Origin: Bacteroidota bacterium
GTDB taxonomy: Bacteria > Bacteroidota > Bacteroidia > 2-12-FULL-35-15
Assembly: GCA_025963725.1 (NCBI GenBank)
Contig: JAOQAE010000006.1
Span: 620,001 to 684,000 of the forward strand
Length of the DNA: 64,000 nt
Direction: 5' to 3'
In this document: positions 51,530-60,416 of the stretch, one piece after another
Layout: the number at the start of each line of letters is the position of its first letter
How positions within the stretch are numbered: position 1 is the first letter of the stretch
Made by a program: the position numbers and the translations under genes
Notes under the pieces: generated by a model
Seen by the model: the letters and a program-made list of their open reading frames with translations, nothing else
Databases searched by the model: none
Told to the model about the DNA's origin: nothing

Positions 51530-53137
51530 TTAGTGTGTGTTTGTTTCTGAATGATATGGTAAATAAACGGTAAACCTGCTGCCTTTCCCCGGCTCGCTGG
51601 CTACGCTGATAGAGCCGCCGTGCTTCTCTACCACTGCCTTCACATAGCTTAAGCCGAGGCCGAAGCCTTTAACATTGTGAATATTTCCTGTAGGCACGCG
51701 GTACATGGTATCAAAGATACGCTTTTGATTTTCCTTGCTGATGCCGATGCCGTTATCCTGCACCGAAATGAAGATCCCCTCATTATCGCTGCTGGTCATG
51801 ATCCTGATCTTCGGATGGTCGTTGGAATATTTCAGCGCATTGTCGATCAGGTTAAAGATGATGTTGGTGATGTGGATGCGGTCGCCGCGCAGCACAGGAA
51901 TAGCCGCTTTCAGGTCCCTGCTGATCTCTCCTTCCTTGTTCTCCACCTGCAGCTTGATGTTAATGATCGTTTGCTCGATGAGGCTGTGAATATCGATGTC
52001 CTGCATCTTCAGCTTCAGCTGCCCTTTATCAAGGATCGCTGTCTGCAGGATATTCTCCACCAGCAGGCTCAGGCGCTTGTTCTCATCGCCGATCATTTTC
52101 ACGTAAGTATTTACACGCTCCGGCGATTTCTCAATGCTTACATCGTTCAGCACTTCGCAGGCAAGGGAAATGGTGGAGATGGGCGTTTTGAACTCATGCG
52201 TCATATTGCTGATGAAATCGTTCTTGATCTCCGATAATTTTTTTTGCTTTAAGATGGTAGAGATGGTGTAGTAAAAAGAGAAGATGAGCACGAGCATGAA
52301 GGTAAGCGACACAAGGAGCATCACCCACATCGATCCCAGCAGGTAGCGTTTCTGCGAGGGAAAATAAACGGAAAGGTATTGCGGCTTGATGAAGATATTT
52401 TCAGGCGAAAGATTCACCTTGTACGGCGAGAGGTAGAGCTTCACGCTCTTTTCGGTAAGCTTGCTGGAATCGGGCGGAAGCACCTGGGAAGCAAGCACCC
52501 CGAACTCATATTCGGTTGTTACGCCCTTTTCGAGCAGCTCCGCCTTCAGCACCGAATCGAGGATCTTAGGGTCGTACTTATGGTCGAAATCATTGTAGAT
52601 GTTCACGCTCACGAGCTCATCAAAAATATCGTTCACCATCGCATCCTGGTGCGAGAACCAATTCTTCTTCAGGTCGAGTGAATCGGTAAGGGAAGGCTGC
52701 AGCGGCCCATCGCTTTGCACCCGCGCCCTCAGCTCCGGCGAAGTGCTGTCGCTCGCATAGCTTTTCTCCCGCGATCTTTTGGTGACCACGCCATTGGAAT
52801 CGGCGCTGATCTCTTCATACACCTTTACCTTCACTTTGTTCTTCGGGAAAGAATAGGACTGCTTATCATCGAGCGAGATCCCGGGTTGTGCAGAATCTGC
52901 AGGCGAATAATAGCGCATGCCCTGCTTCCTGAAATTGAATTTCTTCGTAAGGCGCGCAGCGGCCATCTGCTTTTCCATCCGCGCCACCACATTGGTGAGC
53001 GCCGCGTTCACATTCTGCTCAAAACGCTCCCTTCCTATCTCCACGGAATTATTGATCCAGTATACCTGGATCGTGATCAGCCCGATCAGCGCCAGGCTGG
53101 CCATAATGGTTATAATTCCTGTGTTTCCTTTATGCAT
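51530..53137 (-). CDS. Membrane sensor histidine kinase (RprX-like)
   Basis: 535 residues. TM1 at about 8-28, a 235-residue periplasmic sensor region, TM2 at about 266-292. HisKA: ISNMTHEFKTPISTISLA with H314. HATPase: NLIDNALKYSND, VQDNGIGISKEN, GFGLGLSYVKAVVEKHGG. Start at the ATG 53137 (MHKGNTGIITIMAS); upstream codons run into the operator region. Partner of the regulator 3 bp downstream. Divergent from the secreted protein at 53310, which is a likely target. Confidence 0.93.
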   Translation of the reverse strand: MHKGNTGIITIMASLALIGLITIQVYWINNSVEIGRERFEQNVNAALTNVVARMEKQMAAARLTKKFNFRKQGMRYYSPADSAQPGISLDDKQSYSFPKNKVKVKVYEEISADSNGVVTKRSREKSYASDSTSPELRARVQSDGPLQPSLTDSLDLKKNWFSHQDAMVNDIFDELVSVNIYNDFDHKYDPKILDSVLKAELLEKGVTTEYEFGVLASQVLPPDSSKLTEKSVKLYLSPYKVNLSPENIFIKPQYLSVYFPSQKRYLLGSMWVMLLVSLTFMLVLIFSFYYTISTILKQKKLSEIKNDFISNMTHEFKTPISTISLACEVLNDVSIEKSPERVNTYVKMIGDENKRLSLLVENILQTAILDKGQLKLKMQDIDIHSLIEQTIINIKLQVENKEGEISRDLKAAIPVLRGDRIHITNIIFNLIDNALKYSNDHPKIRIMTSSDNEGIFISVQDNGIGISKENQKRIFDTMYRVPTGNIHNVKGFGLGLSYVKAVVEKHGGSISVASEPGKGSRFTVYLPYHSETNTH

Positions 53138-53178
53138 CACAAACAAAAATAAGTCATTCCACCCGACTGCAAAACAGC

Positions 53179-53218
53179 TTAACATATTTTAACAGCGATT
53201 AACAGCGCATTAACAGCG
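53179..53218. promoter_or_regulatory. Four TTAACA-type direct repeats (OmpR-family operator)
   Basis: TTAACATAT at 53179 and TTAACAGCG at 53189, 53199 and 53210: steps of 10, 10 and 11 bp, one DNA turn each. OmpR/PhoB-type regulators bind such same-face repeats; the B. subtilis PhoP box also uses TTAACA units. The array starts 42 bp upstream of the kinase ATG and ends 18 bp before the TATGTTTG box of the 53310 gene. Confidence 0.65.
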
Positions 53219-53236
53219 GGGCACGAAAACCTGCGC

Positions 53237-53260
53237 TATGTTTGCCTCCTACTAATTTTG
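53237..53260 (+). promoter_or_regulatory. Two -7 boxes before the 53310 gene
   Basis: TATGTTTG (53237-53244) and TAATTTTG (53253-53260) both match TAnnTTTG. With the first, the TTAACA repeats would occupy the -33 region and beyond, as for an activator. Confidence 0.5.
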
Positions 53261-53309
53261 CAAAATTGTACGACAACTCAAAAATCAATTCATCTAAAAA
53301 GGAGGCCCA

Positions 53310-53855
53310 ATGAAATTACCATACAAACAATCCATGGCTGTGCTCACCGTAATAGCGCTTACCGGCGTTGCCTGCGGACAAAACGCCAAAGTAAAAACCA
53401 TCACCATTATCAATGGCGATACCACCGTTAGCGAAAAAGAGGCCGGTGATGCAGACATTGAAAAGCAGATCACCATGGTGATCAACCACGACGGCGACTC
53501 AGCGGGGAAAAAAGTGGTCAAAAAGATCATCATCAACGGCGACGGCCAAAAGGATGGAGATGCGCTGGCATACGCTTACACCATAAATGACGGAAAGGAC
53601 GAAGATGAGCCCGAAAAAGCAAGCATGAAGCTGAACATCCGCGTTACCGGCAACATGGCGAAGGTGGAAGCGGAAAGCAGCAGCAAGGAGCAGCTGAACA
53701 TCAGCATCCTGGATGAGAACGGCAAGCAGGTGTTTTACGACAGCCAGAAGAGCGGCGGCAAATACAGCAAAGAGATCAAGCTGGAAAAAGGAACTTATTT
53801 CCTGAACCTGGTGCAGGATAAAAAATCGACCACGGATAAGATCGTGATCCGGTAA
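53310..53855 (+). CDS. Small secreted protein with T9SS-type C-terminal domain
   Basis: 181 residues. Signal peptide MKLPYKQSMAVLTVIALTG, ending near VACGQ. The middle is very rich in Asp, Lys and Glu (NGDGQKDGDALAYAYTINDG). The last 60 residues (QLNISILDENGKQVFYDSQK to IVIR) form a T9SS type A-like sorting domain. A strong Shine-Dalgarno AAAAAGGAGG at 53296-53305, unusual in this genome, lies just before the ATG. Divergent from the RprX-like kinase and preceded by its putative operator, so it is probably a regulated envelope protein. Confidence 0.82.
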   Translation: MKLPYKQSMAVLTVIALTGVACGQNAKVKTITIINGDTTVSEKEAGDADIEKQITMVINHDGDSAGKKVVKKIIINGDGQKDGDALAYAYTINDGKDEDEPEKASMKLNIRVTGNMAKVEAESSSKEQLNISILDENGKQVFYDSQKSGGKYSKEIKLEKGTYFLNLVQDKKSTTDKIVIR

Positions 53856-53878
53856 ACAAAACACATCCCCATGTGCTG

Positions 53879-53907
53879 AAAGAGGTTCCGGAAGGGCCTC
53901 TTTTTTT
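53879..53907 (+). terminator. Terminator of the 53310 gene
   Basis: AAAGAGG and CCTCTTT stem extended by a GGTTCCGGAAG inner pairing, then seven T. Confidence 0.75.
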
Positions 53908-53908
53908 G

Positions 53909-53916
53909 TATCTTTG
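53909..53916 (+). promoter_or_regulatory. -7 promoter box of the GxxExxY gene
   Basis: TATCTTTG, perfect TAnnTTTG, just before the left inverted repeat of the GxxExxY element and 44 bp before its ATG. Confidence 0.5.
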
Positions 53917-53917
53917 G

Positions 53918-54369
53918 AACGCGGATAATACGGATTAATCGGATAGCAACGGATTTATTTATGGAATTAATACACAAAGAAATCACGGATGTGATTTTAG
54001 CTTCTTATTACAATGTTTATAATACTTTAGGTTATGGATTCCTGGAGAAAGTTTATGAAAATGCGTTACTGCTCGAACTTACGGAGGCCGGCCTGATCTG
54101 TGAGAAACAGAAGCCAATTGAAGTATTTTATAAAGGAATTAAAGTCGGGAGCTATTTTGCCGATATTGTAGTTAATAATAAAGTTATACTTGAATTAAAA
54201 GCTGCTGAATCCATCGCACAAGAACATGAATTTCAATTATTGAACTACCTAAGAGCTACAGAAATGGAAATCGGGCTTTTACTTAATTTTGGAAAAAGCC
54301 CGCAATTCAAAAGAAAAATATACAGAAATAAATCCGTTTTAAATCAGTAAAATCCGCGTCATCAGCGTT
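53918..54369 (+). mobile_element. GxxExxY element with degenerate inverted-repeat ends
   Basis: Left end 53918-53956 and right end 54330-54369 are imperfect reverse complements of about 40 bp, each built from GGAT-type words about 10 bp apart and both ending in ACGGATTT on the inner side. The right end overlaps the last seven codons of the gene. No transposase is present. Confidence 0.5.
53961..54350 (+). CDS. GxxExxY protein (PD-(D/E)XK-like fold)
   Basis: 129 residues. The naming motif is GFLEKVYENAL (G, E and Y at fixed spacing). A nuclease-type core follows: FADIVVNNKVILELKA, with D and E-x-K in the positions of PD-(D/E)XK nucleases, and a Gln-Leu-rich helix, HEFQLLNYLRAT. The biochemical role of this widespread family is unknown to me; nuclease activity is inferred from the fold. 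All motifs intact. Confidence 0.88.
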   Translation: MELIHKEITDVILASYYNVYNTLGYGFLEKVYENALLLELTEAGLICEKQKPIEVFYKGIKVGSYFADIVVNNKVILELKAAESIAQEHEFQLLNYLRATEMEIGLLLNFGKSPQFKRKIYRNKSVLNQ

Positions 54370-54374
54370 CCAAC

Positions 54375-55820
54375 ATGCAGAAAATTAAAAACTACATCAA
54401 CGGCGAGCTCATCGAGCCTTCCGGAAAACAATACATCGATAACTACAATCCTGCAACCGGAAAAGTTTATTCACTCATTCCCGATTCGGACGAGAAGGAT
54501 GTTGAGCTCGCTACGGAAGCTGCATTAAAGGCATTTCCTTCCTGGAGCAATACGCCAAAGGACGAGCGCTCCCGCATCATGCTAAAAATTTCGGAGCTGA
54601 TCGAAAAGAACCTCGACAGGCTGGCCATTGCGGAATCAACGGATAACGGGAAGCCGGTGGCGCTTGCGAAGATGGTGGACATTCCGCGTGCTGCCAGCAA
54701 CTTTCATTTTTACGCTACCGGGATCCTGCATTACGCAGCAGAAAGCCATTCCATGGAAGATACCGCCATCAATTATACATTGCGCAGCCCGGTTGGCGTT
54801 GCGGGCTGCATTTCCCCATGGAACCTGCCTTTGTACCTGTTCACCTGGAAGATCGCGCCCGCTATTGCTTCCGGAAACTGCGTGGTGGCAAAGCCTTCGG
54901 AGATCACACCGATGACGGCTTATCTTTTATCGGAACTATGCATCGAAGCGGGATTGCCGAAAGGCGTGCTGAACATTGTGCACGGCTACGGGCATAAAGT
55001 GGGCGCCGCGATTACCGCACACCCGAAGATCCCCCTGATCTCCTTTACCGGCGGCACAAAAACCGGGGCGGAGATCGCAAGGGTTGCAGCGCCGATGTTC
55101 AAAAAGCTTTCGCTGGAATTGGGTGGAAAGAACCCAAACATCATTTTCGCGGATTGCGATTTTGAGAAGATGATCAAAACAACGCTGAACTCTTCCTTCG
55201 CTAACCAAGGGCAGATCTGCCTTTGCGGATCGCGTATCATGGTGGAGCGCAGCATTTACGATAAGTTCAAAGCCGAATTTGTGGCGCGTGTGAAAAAGAT
55301 GAAGGTGGGCAACCCGGCAGATGCTGAAAGCCGTCTCGGAGCGGTGGTTTCAAAGGCACACATGGAAAAGGTATTATCGTATGTTGAGCTGGCGAAGCAG
55401 GAAGGCGGAACCGTGCTTTGCGGCGGGCACCAGGTAAAATTAGAAGGAGAATTTTCAGAAGGATATTACATTGCACCAACGGTGATCGAAGGATTGCTGC
55501 ATGATTGCAGGACGAACCAGGAAGAGATCTTCGGGCCCGTGGTAACGATCATGCCATTTGATACGGAAGAGGAAGCGCTGAAGTACGCGAACAGCACGCA
55601 ATACGGACTGGCCTCCATCCTCTGGACGGAAAACCTGACGCGCGCGCACCGCATCGCAGGCGAGCTTCATGCAGGTATCGTATGGATCAACTGCTGGCTG
55701 CTGCGCGACCTGCGCACGCCATTTGGCGGTGTGAAGGGCTCCGGCGTAGGACGTGAAGGCGGTTTTGAAGCCCTGAACTTTTTTACGGAACCGAAGAACG
55801 TGTGTATTAAGCTGAAATAA
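54375..55820 (+). CDS. Aldehyde dehydrogenase (aminomuconate-semialdehyde-like)
   Basis: 481-residue NAD-dependent aldehyde dehydrogenase. SPWNLPLYLFTWKIAPAIAS and GNCVVAKPSEITP bind NAD; ISFTGGTKTGAEIA follows. The catalytic glutamate is in LELGGKNPN, and the catalytic cysteine is in ANQGQICLCGSRI. The ICLCGSRI phrase and the C-terminal FGGVKGSGVGREGG resemble ALDH8A1/2-aminomuconate-semialdehyde dehydrogenases of the kynurenine pathway. Together with the glutaryl-CoA dehydrogenase at 14260 this would fit aromatic amino-acid breakdown, but the two genes are 40 kb apart. Substrate assignment is moderate. Confidence 0.9.
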   Translation: MQKIKNYINGELIEPSGKQYIDNYNPATGKVYSLIPDSDEKDVELATEAALKAFPSWSNTPKDERSRIMLKISELIEKNLDRLAIAESTDNGKPVALAKMVDIPRAASNFHFYATGILHYAAESHSMEDTAINYTLRSPVGVAGCISPWNLPLYLFTWKIAPAIASGNCVVAKPSEITPMTAYLLSELCIEAGLPKGVLNIVHGYGHKVGAAITAHPKIPLISFTGGTKTGAEIARVAAPMFKKLSLELGGKNPNIIFADCDFEKMIKTTLNSSFANQGQICLCGSRIMVERSIYDKFKAEFVARVKKMKVGNPADAESRLGAVVSKAHMEKVLSYVELAKQEGGTVLCGGHQVKLEGEFSEGYYIAPTVIEGLLHDCRTNQEEIFGPVVTIMPFDTEEEALKYANSTQYGLASILWTENLTRAHRIAGELHAGIVWINCWLLRDLRTPFGGVKGSGVGREGGFEALNFFTEPKNVCIKLK

Positions 55821-55822
55821 TT

Positions 55823-55903
55823 TTACCGCAAAGGCGCGGAGACGCTAAGAACAGCTAAGCCTTTGCGATCTTTGCGAAAACCTTTGCGGCCTTTGCGGTT
55901 AAA
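55823..55903. repeat. Inverted-repeat element (ACCGCAAAGGCGC family)
   Basis: ACCGCAAAGGCGC at the left and GGCCTTTGCGGTTA at the right form an imperfect inverted repeat; CTTTGCG words recur between them. Dispersed hairpin repeat between convergent genes. Confidence 0.65.
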
Positions 55904-55912
55904 AACGTATGA

Positions 55913-58900
55913 TCACTGATCGAGCTTCCCCGCAAGCACGCAGGTCTTTTTGTAATGCTTCACTTTCCCTGAAACATCAAACACCTCTATGAAAATAATG
56001 TAGATGCCGATGCGGGCTTTTTCGCGCTCTTCATTAATGCCATCCCAGCTGAAGGTGCCGCTGATGCCCAGCAATTCATTGCGGACAAGGTTCTTCACCA
56101 CTCGTCCTTTGCTGTCGTAGATCGTTACATTTCCCACATATCCCGGCGTATCGAAATGATAGTTGATGTTCACCACATCGTTGGCGCCATCTTCATCCGG
56201 CGAGAAAAGCTCCGGCGTTATTTCAATGGAATTATCCGCCACGCCTGCATCGTTGTACTGCGAATTTTTATATCCCGGCGTTGCATAGCCAACCGCTTCC
56301 GATGCCGAATGCCAGTTGGTGAGGTCCTGCGTTGGCCGGTCAAAATCGATGCGCTCCAGCGATACGCCTTTGGTTACATTGAGTAAAGGAAATTGCATGT
56401 AATCGTAATACGTGAAATGATCGATAACGAAAAAGCCGACAGAAAGGCTGATCGTGCCGCCGGAAATGTTCATGGAAGGAAGATTGTCCACATCGAGGAA
56501 TGCCTCGGGATCAGTTGTTGTGTACTGGCTTTTAACAATGTTACCGTTCTCGCTCAGCACAAGGTAATCGCCGGGGAAAAGAAGATAGCCATCGTTGCTG
56601 ATGATCTCGGGGAACACGGGAATGTTATTCACCGTATCAAACTGCGAGATGATCATTGTGCCCAGGTCGATCACCTTATTTGAACGGTTGTATATTTCCA
56701 CAAAGTCGACACCGCCTGTATTCGGGTCATACAAAATTTCATTGATCACCACATCATTCGCCACAGCAGGCTCGGGAATGGCGAAGCGCGCCGAGTTATC
56801 TGTCCCAACGGGATTTCCCACACAATCGGTAATGGTATTGTTCACCGTTACTTTGTAGATGATGCCCTGCTGCAAGGCTGTTCCCAATGCGAGGCGAACG
56901 CTTTTAAAATCGGGCCCCACTGGCTTTGCCTGTGTTGGCAAACCAATGCTGTTATCAATAGTATAAAGCGCAGGGCTTGCCATGGATGCGCTATCGAGCG
57001 GCTCATTGAAATGAAGGAGGATGGTATCATTTGCAATGATCGAAACGCGCAGCACCTGCGGAACAATGTTATCGGGGTTCACAGCATTCACCGAGTTCAG
57101 GGCGCCCGGAGTTCCGCCGTTCACATTCACGGAAGCGCGCCAGTTGTCCATTCCTTCGCAGGGATTGTTCGGATCAACCTGCTCGAGGCTCCAGCCGCCG
57201 TTCTTTTTCACCGCATCCTTGTACCATGCATCGGTGTACGACACAGTGGAGATCACCACTCCGACAGGTGTTCGCAGCGTAAGCGTTTGTCCTGTGTTTG
57301 TAAGGCCCGGAAAGCTGGTTACACCAACCGCATTGGCGCTTGCAGGAAATAAAGGTGCATTGGTGGTAGTAGCAAGCACGATGTACCCGTTGGCAGCAAT
57401 GTTCACATCCGGGAGCAGCTTTGTGCTTGTTCCGGCGGTGTATCTCCAGTTGCTGAGATTGATGGCGTATGCGGTGCGGTTGTGCAGCTCCACATACTCA
57501 TACTCTATCGCAGGCAATCCGACGGTTCCGTCGGGATCCGCCATGATCTCGTTGATCACCACATCAAAAGGCTTTACCCTGTAGTAATCGAAAGCGGCAG
57601 TAACAGGGCTTACGGTATTGCCGGAGCAATCTGAAAGGCTGCTGATGGTCAATGTATATGCTGTTGCTGAATTCAATACAGTTCCCAATGTAAGTGTGAC
57701 ACAGGTATATGTCGCATTCGCCACTGCGGAAACAGGTGTCCCGATGCCATTGTCGATACCGTAATTACTTAGCAATGCGATCTGTGTTACATCGATGGCT
57801 TCACTGAAGCAAACAGAGATATGCGTTGAATCCACCGCAGAAACAGAAGCCACGTAAGGAGCTATCACATCCATCACAGTTGAAAAAACGCTGTTGATCA
57901 CACCCGGTGTTCCGCCGTTTGTATTGTTGGATGCGATCCAGTTGTTGGAGCCCGGACAGCCGGCAGGCGCATTCGGATTGATGAGCTCGAGCGTCCAGCC
58001 GCCATCTTTTTTCACAGCATCCTGGTACCAGGTATCTGTGTAATTCACAGAGTCGATCAGTGTGAGCGCGCTGTTCTTCAAATAAAGATTATCGCCGGCA
58101 TTGTTCAGGGAAGGAAAGCTGCTCAACCCCATCACCGCGCCAAATCCGCTCCAGGAGGCGGTATCCGCAAGCGGACAAAGGATCAGGTATTGATTCGGCA
58201 ATAAATTATAATTGCTGAGCGTAGCTGTGGAAGAACCATCCATGAATTTCCATCCGTTAAGGCTGAAGGTGCTGGAGCTGTTGTTGTAGATCTCAACAAA
58301 TTCCGTTAAAGGCAAGCCCACCTGTGGTGAAGGATCGGCAAAGATCTCGTTAATGATCACATTTTTATATGCAGCAACGGCCGGCACTGTGTAGGTGAAT
58401 GTTGCGGTGGCCGGACTCAGCGCATTTCCCGAGCAATCGGCCATGTTGCTGATCGTTAATGTGTAGCTCGTGGCCGGTGTCATTGCTGTTCCAAGCGTAA
58501 GGTCGGCACAGGTAAGCACTGCATTTGCTGTTGCAGAAACAGGCGAGCCAATTCCTCCACTCAGGCTGTAATTGCCTGTGAGCGCTATTTGTGAAGCATC
58601 CACCGCTTCGGTATAGCATACCGTGATGTGTGTTGCATCTATGATGGTAACACCGGAAATCCCGGGAGCTGTAACATCCGCAGCTGTTGAATAAACGCTG
58701 TTCACGGTTCCGGGCGTGCCGCCATTCACATTGTTAGAAGCGGTCCAGTTGCCGGATGGCGGGCAACCTGCCGGCGCATTCGGATTGATGAGCTCGAGCG
58801 ACCAGCCACCGGCCTGCTTCACAGCATCGCGGTACCAGGTATCGGAATAGCTTACCGAATCGATGAAAGCAAGCGTGTTGTCCTTCAGGTAAAGATTATC

Positions 58901-60136
58901 GCCGGCGTTATTCAGCGAAGGAAATGTGCTTACTCCCATTGTTGGCCCGTAAGGCGTAAAGGAAGCGGTATCTGCAACCGGGCAGATGATCAGGTATTGC
59001 CCCGGAGCAAGGCTATAGCTGCCCAGCGTTGCCGTGGAAGAGCCGTCGGTAAATTTCCAGCCGTTGAGGTTGAAGGTGTTTGTGCCGCGGTTATAGAGCT
59101 CGATGAACTCAAACAGAGGCAATGCAACCTGCGGGGTTGGATCGGCAAAGATCTCGTTGATGATGATGTCCTTATAAGCGGGAACTACCGGCGCGAAATA
59201 CGTGAATGTGCTTGTTGCGCTGCTGATGGCATTTGCGCTGAGGTCCTGAACACCGCTCACCGTAAGCGTATTCATCAATGCGCTGGTGAAAGCTGTTCCA
59301 AAGGTAAGGTGCACAAGGCTAAGGCTGCTTGCATCGCGTAAGGCAGCAGAAGGATTTCCCAATCCGTTATCTGCGCTGTAGTTTGTTAATGTTTGCGAGC
59401 TGGCAAGATCAACGGGCTCGTTGAATTGCACATCCAGCTGCGTAGCTGAGATCACAGTGGAAGAAACGATGGCAGGCGGAGTGGTATCCACTACGATGGC
59501 GCCGTTGAAAAAATCGTCGAAGAAAAATTTGGTCGCGGAGCTGATCGTGTACACACAGGCGACACCGAAAAAGCTGGTTGTTGTGTAGGTGTTGTCTGTT
59601 CCGGTAGCTTCCAAGGCATAGGTTGTGCCTCCTGCGGGATCAACAAACAGGCTCCAGCTGCCCGAGGCATTCCGGGTTACTTTTACACCGATAGCGAAGG
59701 ATGCTGAAATTTCCCCGTTGGTTCCCCTTGCCACGGAAGTGCTGGTCATTCCGGTCTGGCGGAACAGCTCCACCGCATCGAGGCTTCCTGCCTCGCCAAA
59801 CTGCAGGTAATAGCCATTGAGCGGGCCTTCCAGGTTGGCCTGGTCGGAAGCGAGGTATACTCTCCCGTAATTGCTGCCAGAAGGTGCAAAGGTTTGCTTG
59901 ATATAAAAGCGCCATTCAATATTGTTGAGGGATGCCGTGGGGCTTGCTGTGGATAAATAAGAAGCGCCGGCAACCGTGTTGTTCAGCTGCAATTGCTGGG
60001 AAGCATTCACTATAAATTCGGTTCCATCACCCGACCATGAAGGTGCCGCAGTAAAATTTCCGTCGGAAAAATTATCCGTTACCTGTGCGCCTGCAAGTGA
60101 TGAGATCAGAAGAAAAAGAAAAAGAATTTTACGCAT
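55913..60136 (-). CDS. Giant secreted lamin-tail-domain protein with gliding-type C-terminus
   Basis: 1407 residues with signal peptide MRKILFLFLLISSLAGA. Residues about 20-230 form a LamG-like domain (FSDGNFTAAPSWSG). Then SbsA-type Ig modules (DLTLGTAMTPATSYTLTIS) alternate with four lamin-tail domains, each opened by INEIFADP or a variant (IIINEIFADPTPQ, VIINEIFADPSPQ, VVINEIMADPDGT, VVINEILYDPNTG). The modules recur almost unchanged at DNA level. The C-terminal 100 residues (ITPELFSPDEDGANDVVNIN to TCVLAGKLDQ) are a gliding-motility-associated/T9SS C-terminal domain. Lamin-tail domains in such proteins often accompany secreted nucleases or surface coats; no catalytic domain is seen here. 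Confidence 0.88.
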   Translation of the reverse strand: MRKILFLFLLISSLAGAQVTDNFSDGNFTAAPSWSGDGTEFIVNASQQLQLNNTVAGASYLSTASPTASLNNIEWRFYIKQTFAPSGSNYGRVYLASDQANLEGPLNGYYLQFGEAGSLDAVELFRQTGMTSTSVARGTNGEISASFAIGVKVTRNASGSWSLFVDPAGGTTYALEATGTDNTYTTTSFFGVACVYTISSATKFFFDDFFNGAIVVDTTPPAIVSSTVISATQLDVQFNEPVDLASSQTLTNYSADNGLGNPSAALRDASSLSLVHLTFGTAFTSALMNTLTVSGVQDLSANAISSATSTFTYFAPVVPAYKDIIINEIFADPTPQVALPLFEFIELYNRGTNTFNLNGWKFTDGSSTATLGSYSLAPGQYLIICPVADTASFTPYGPTMGVSTFPSLNNAGDNLYLKDNTLAFIDSVSYSDTWYRDAVKQAGGWSLELINPNAPAGCPPSGNWTASNNVNGGTPGTVNSVYSTAADVTAPGISGVTIIDATHITVCYTEAVDASQIALTGNYSLSGGIGSPVSATANAVLTCADLTLGTAMTPATSYTLTISNMADCSGNALSPATATFTYTVPAVAAYKNVIINEIFADPSPQVGLPLTEFVEIYNNSSSTFSLNGWKFMDGSSTATLSNYNLLPNQYLILCPLADTASWSGFGAVMGLSSFPSLNNAGDNLYLKNSALTLIDSVNYTDTWYQDAVKKDGGWTLELINPNAPAGCPGSNNWIASNNTNGGTPGVINSVFSTVMDVIAPYVASVSAVDSTHISVCFSEAIDVTQIALLSNYGIDNGIGTPVSAVANATYTCVTLTLGTVLNSATAYTLTISSLSDCSGNTVSPVTAAFDYYRVKPFDVVINEIMADPDGTVGLPAIEYEYVELHNRTAYAINLSNWRYTAGTSTKLLPDVNIAANGYIVLATTTNAPLFPASANAVGVTSFPGLTNTGQTLTLRTPVGVVISTVSYTDAWYKDAVKKNGGWSLEQVDPNNPCEGMDNWRASVNVNGGTPGALNSVNAVNPDNIVPQVLRVSIIANDTILLHFNEPLDSASMASPALYTIDNSIGLPTQAKPVGPDFKSVRLALGTALQQGIIYKVTVNNTITDCVGNPVGTDNSARFAIPEPAVANDVVINEILYDPNTGGVDFVEIYNRSNKVIDLGTMIISQFDTVNNIPVFPEIISNDGYLLFPGDYLVLSENGNIVKSQYTTTDPEAFLDVDNLPSMNISGGTISLSVGFFVIDHFTYYDYMQFPLLNVTKGVSLERIDFDRPTQDLTNWHSASEAVGYATPGYKNSQYNDAGVADNSIEITPELFSPDEDGANDVVNINYHFDTPGYVGNVTIYDSKGRVVKNLVRNELLGISGTFSWDGINEEREKARIGIYIIFIEVFDVSGKVKHYKKTCVLAGKLDQ

Positions 60137-60148
60137 GTCCTGTTTTTA

Positions 60149-60156
60149 CAAAGCTA
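60149..60156 (-). promoter_or_regulatory. -7 promoter box of the lamin-tail protein gene
   Basis: TAGCTTTG on the minus strand, perfect TAnnTTTG, 12 bp before the ATG at 60136. Confidence 0.5.
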
Positions 60157-60264
60157 TCTGTAAATATAAAAAAAATGAAGCTATGAAGGCTTTTCCGCAG
60201 ATTAAATAATGGATAAACCACAATTTTTTTGGGCGATCAAAAAAAATCGCTTAGGTTTGTTTTT

Positions 60265-60303
60265 ATACCTCACCCCGGCCCTCTCCAAAGGGAGAGGGAG
60301 CAG
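60265..60303. repeat. Palindromic repeat copy before asd
   Basis: Almost identical to 7056-7091 (one extra G and one substitution), with the CCCTCTCC/GGAGAGGG hairpin. A second GC-rich hairpin, CCCTCTCCTTCGGAGAGG, follows at about 60371-60388. Confidence 0.75.
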
Positions 60304-60416
60304 ATAAAGGGCTGAATAAAAATGTGAATTAAAAACAATCCTCTCCTTCAGGGCACCGTTGTGCCACGCCCCTCTCCTTCGGAGAGGCATAAAGGCTGAG
60401 GTCTAACAAAAGGTTT

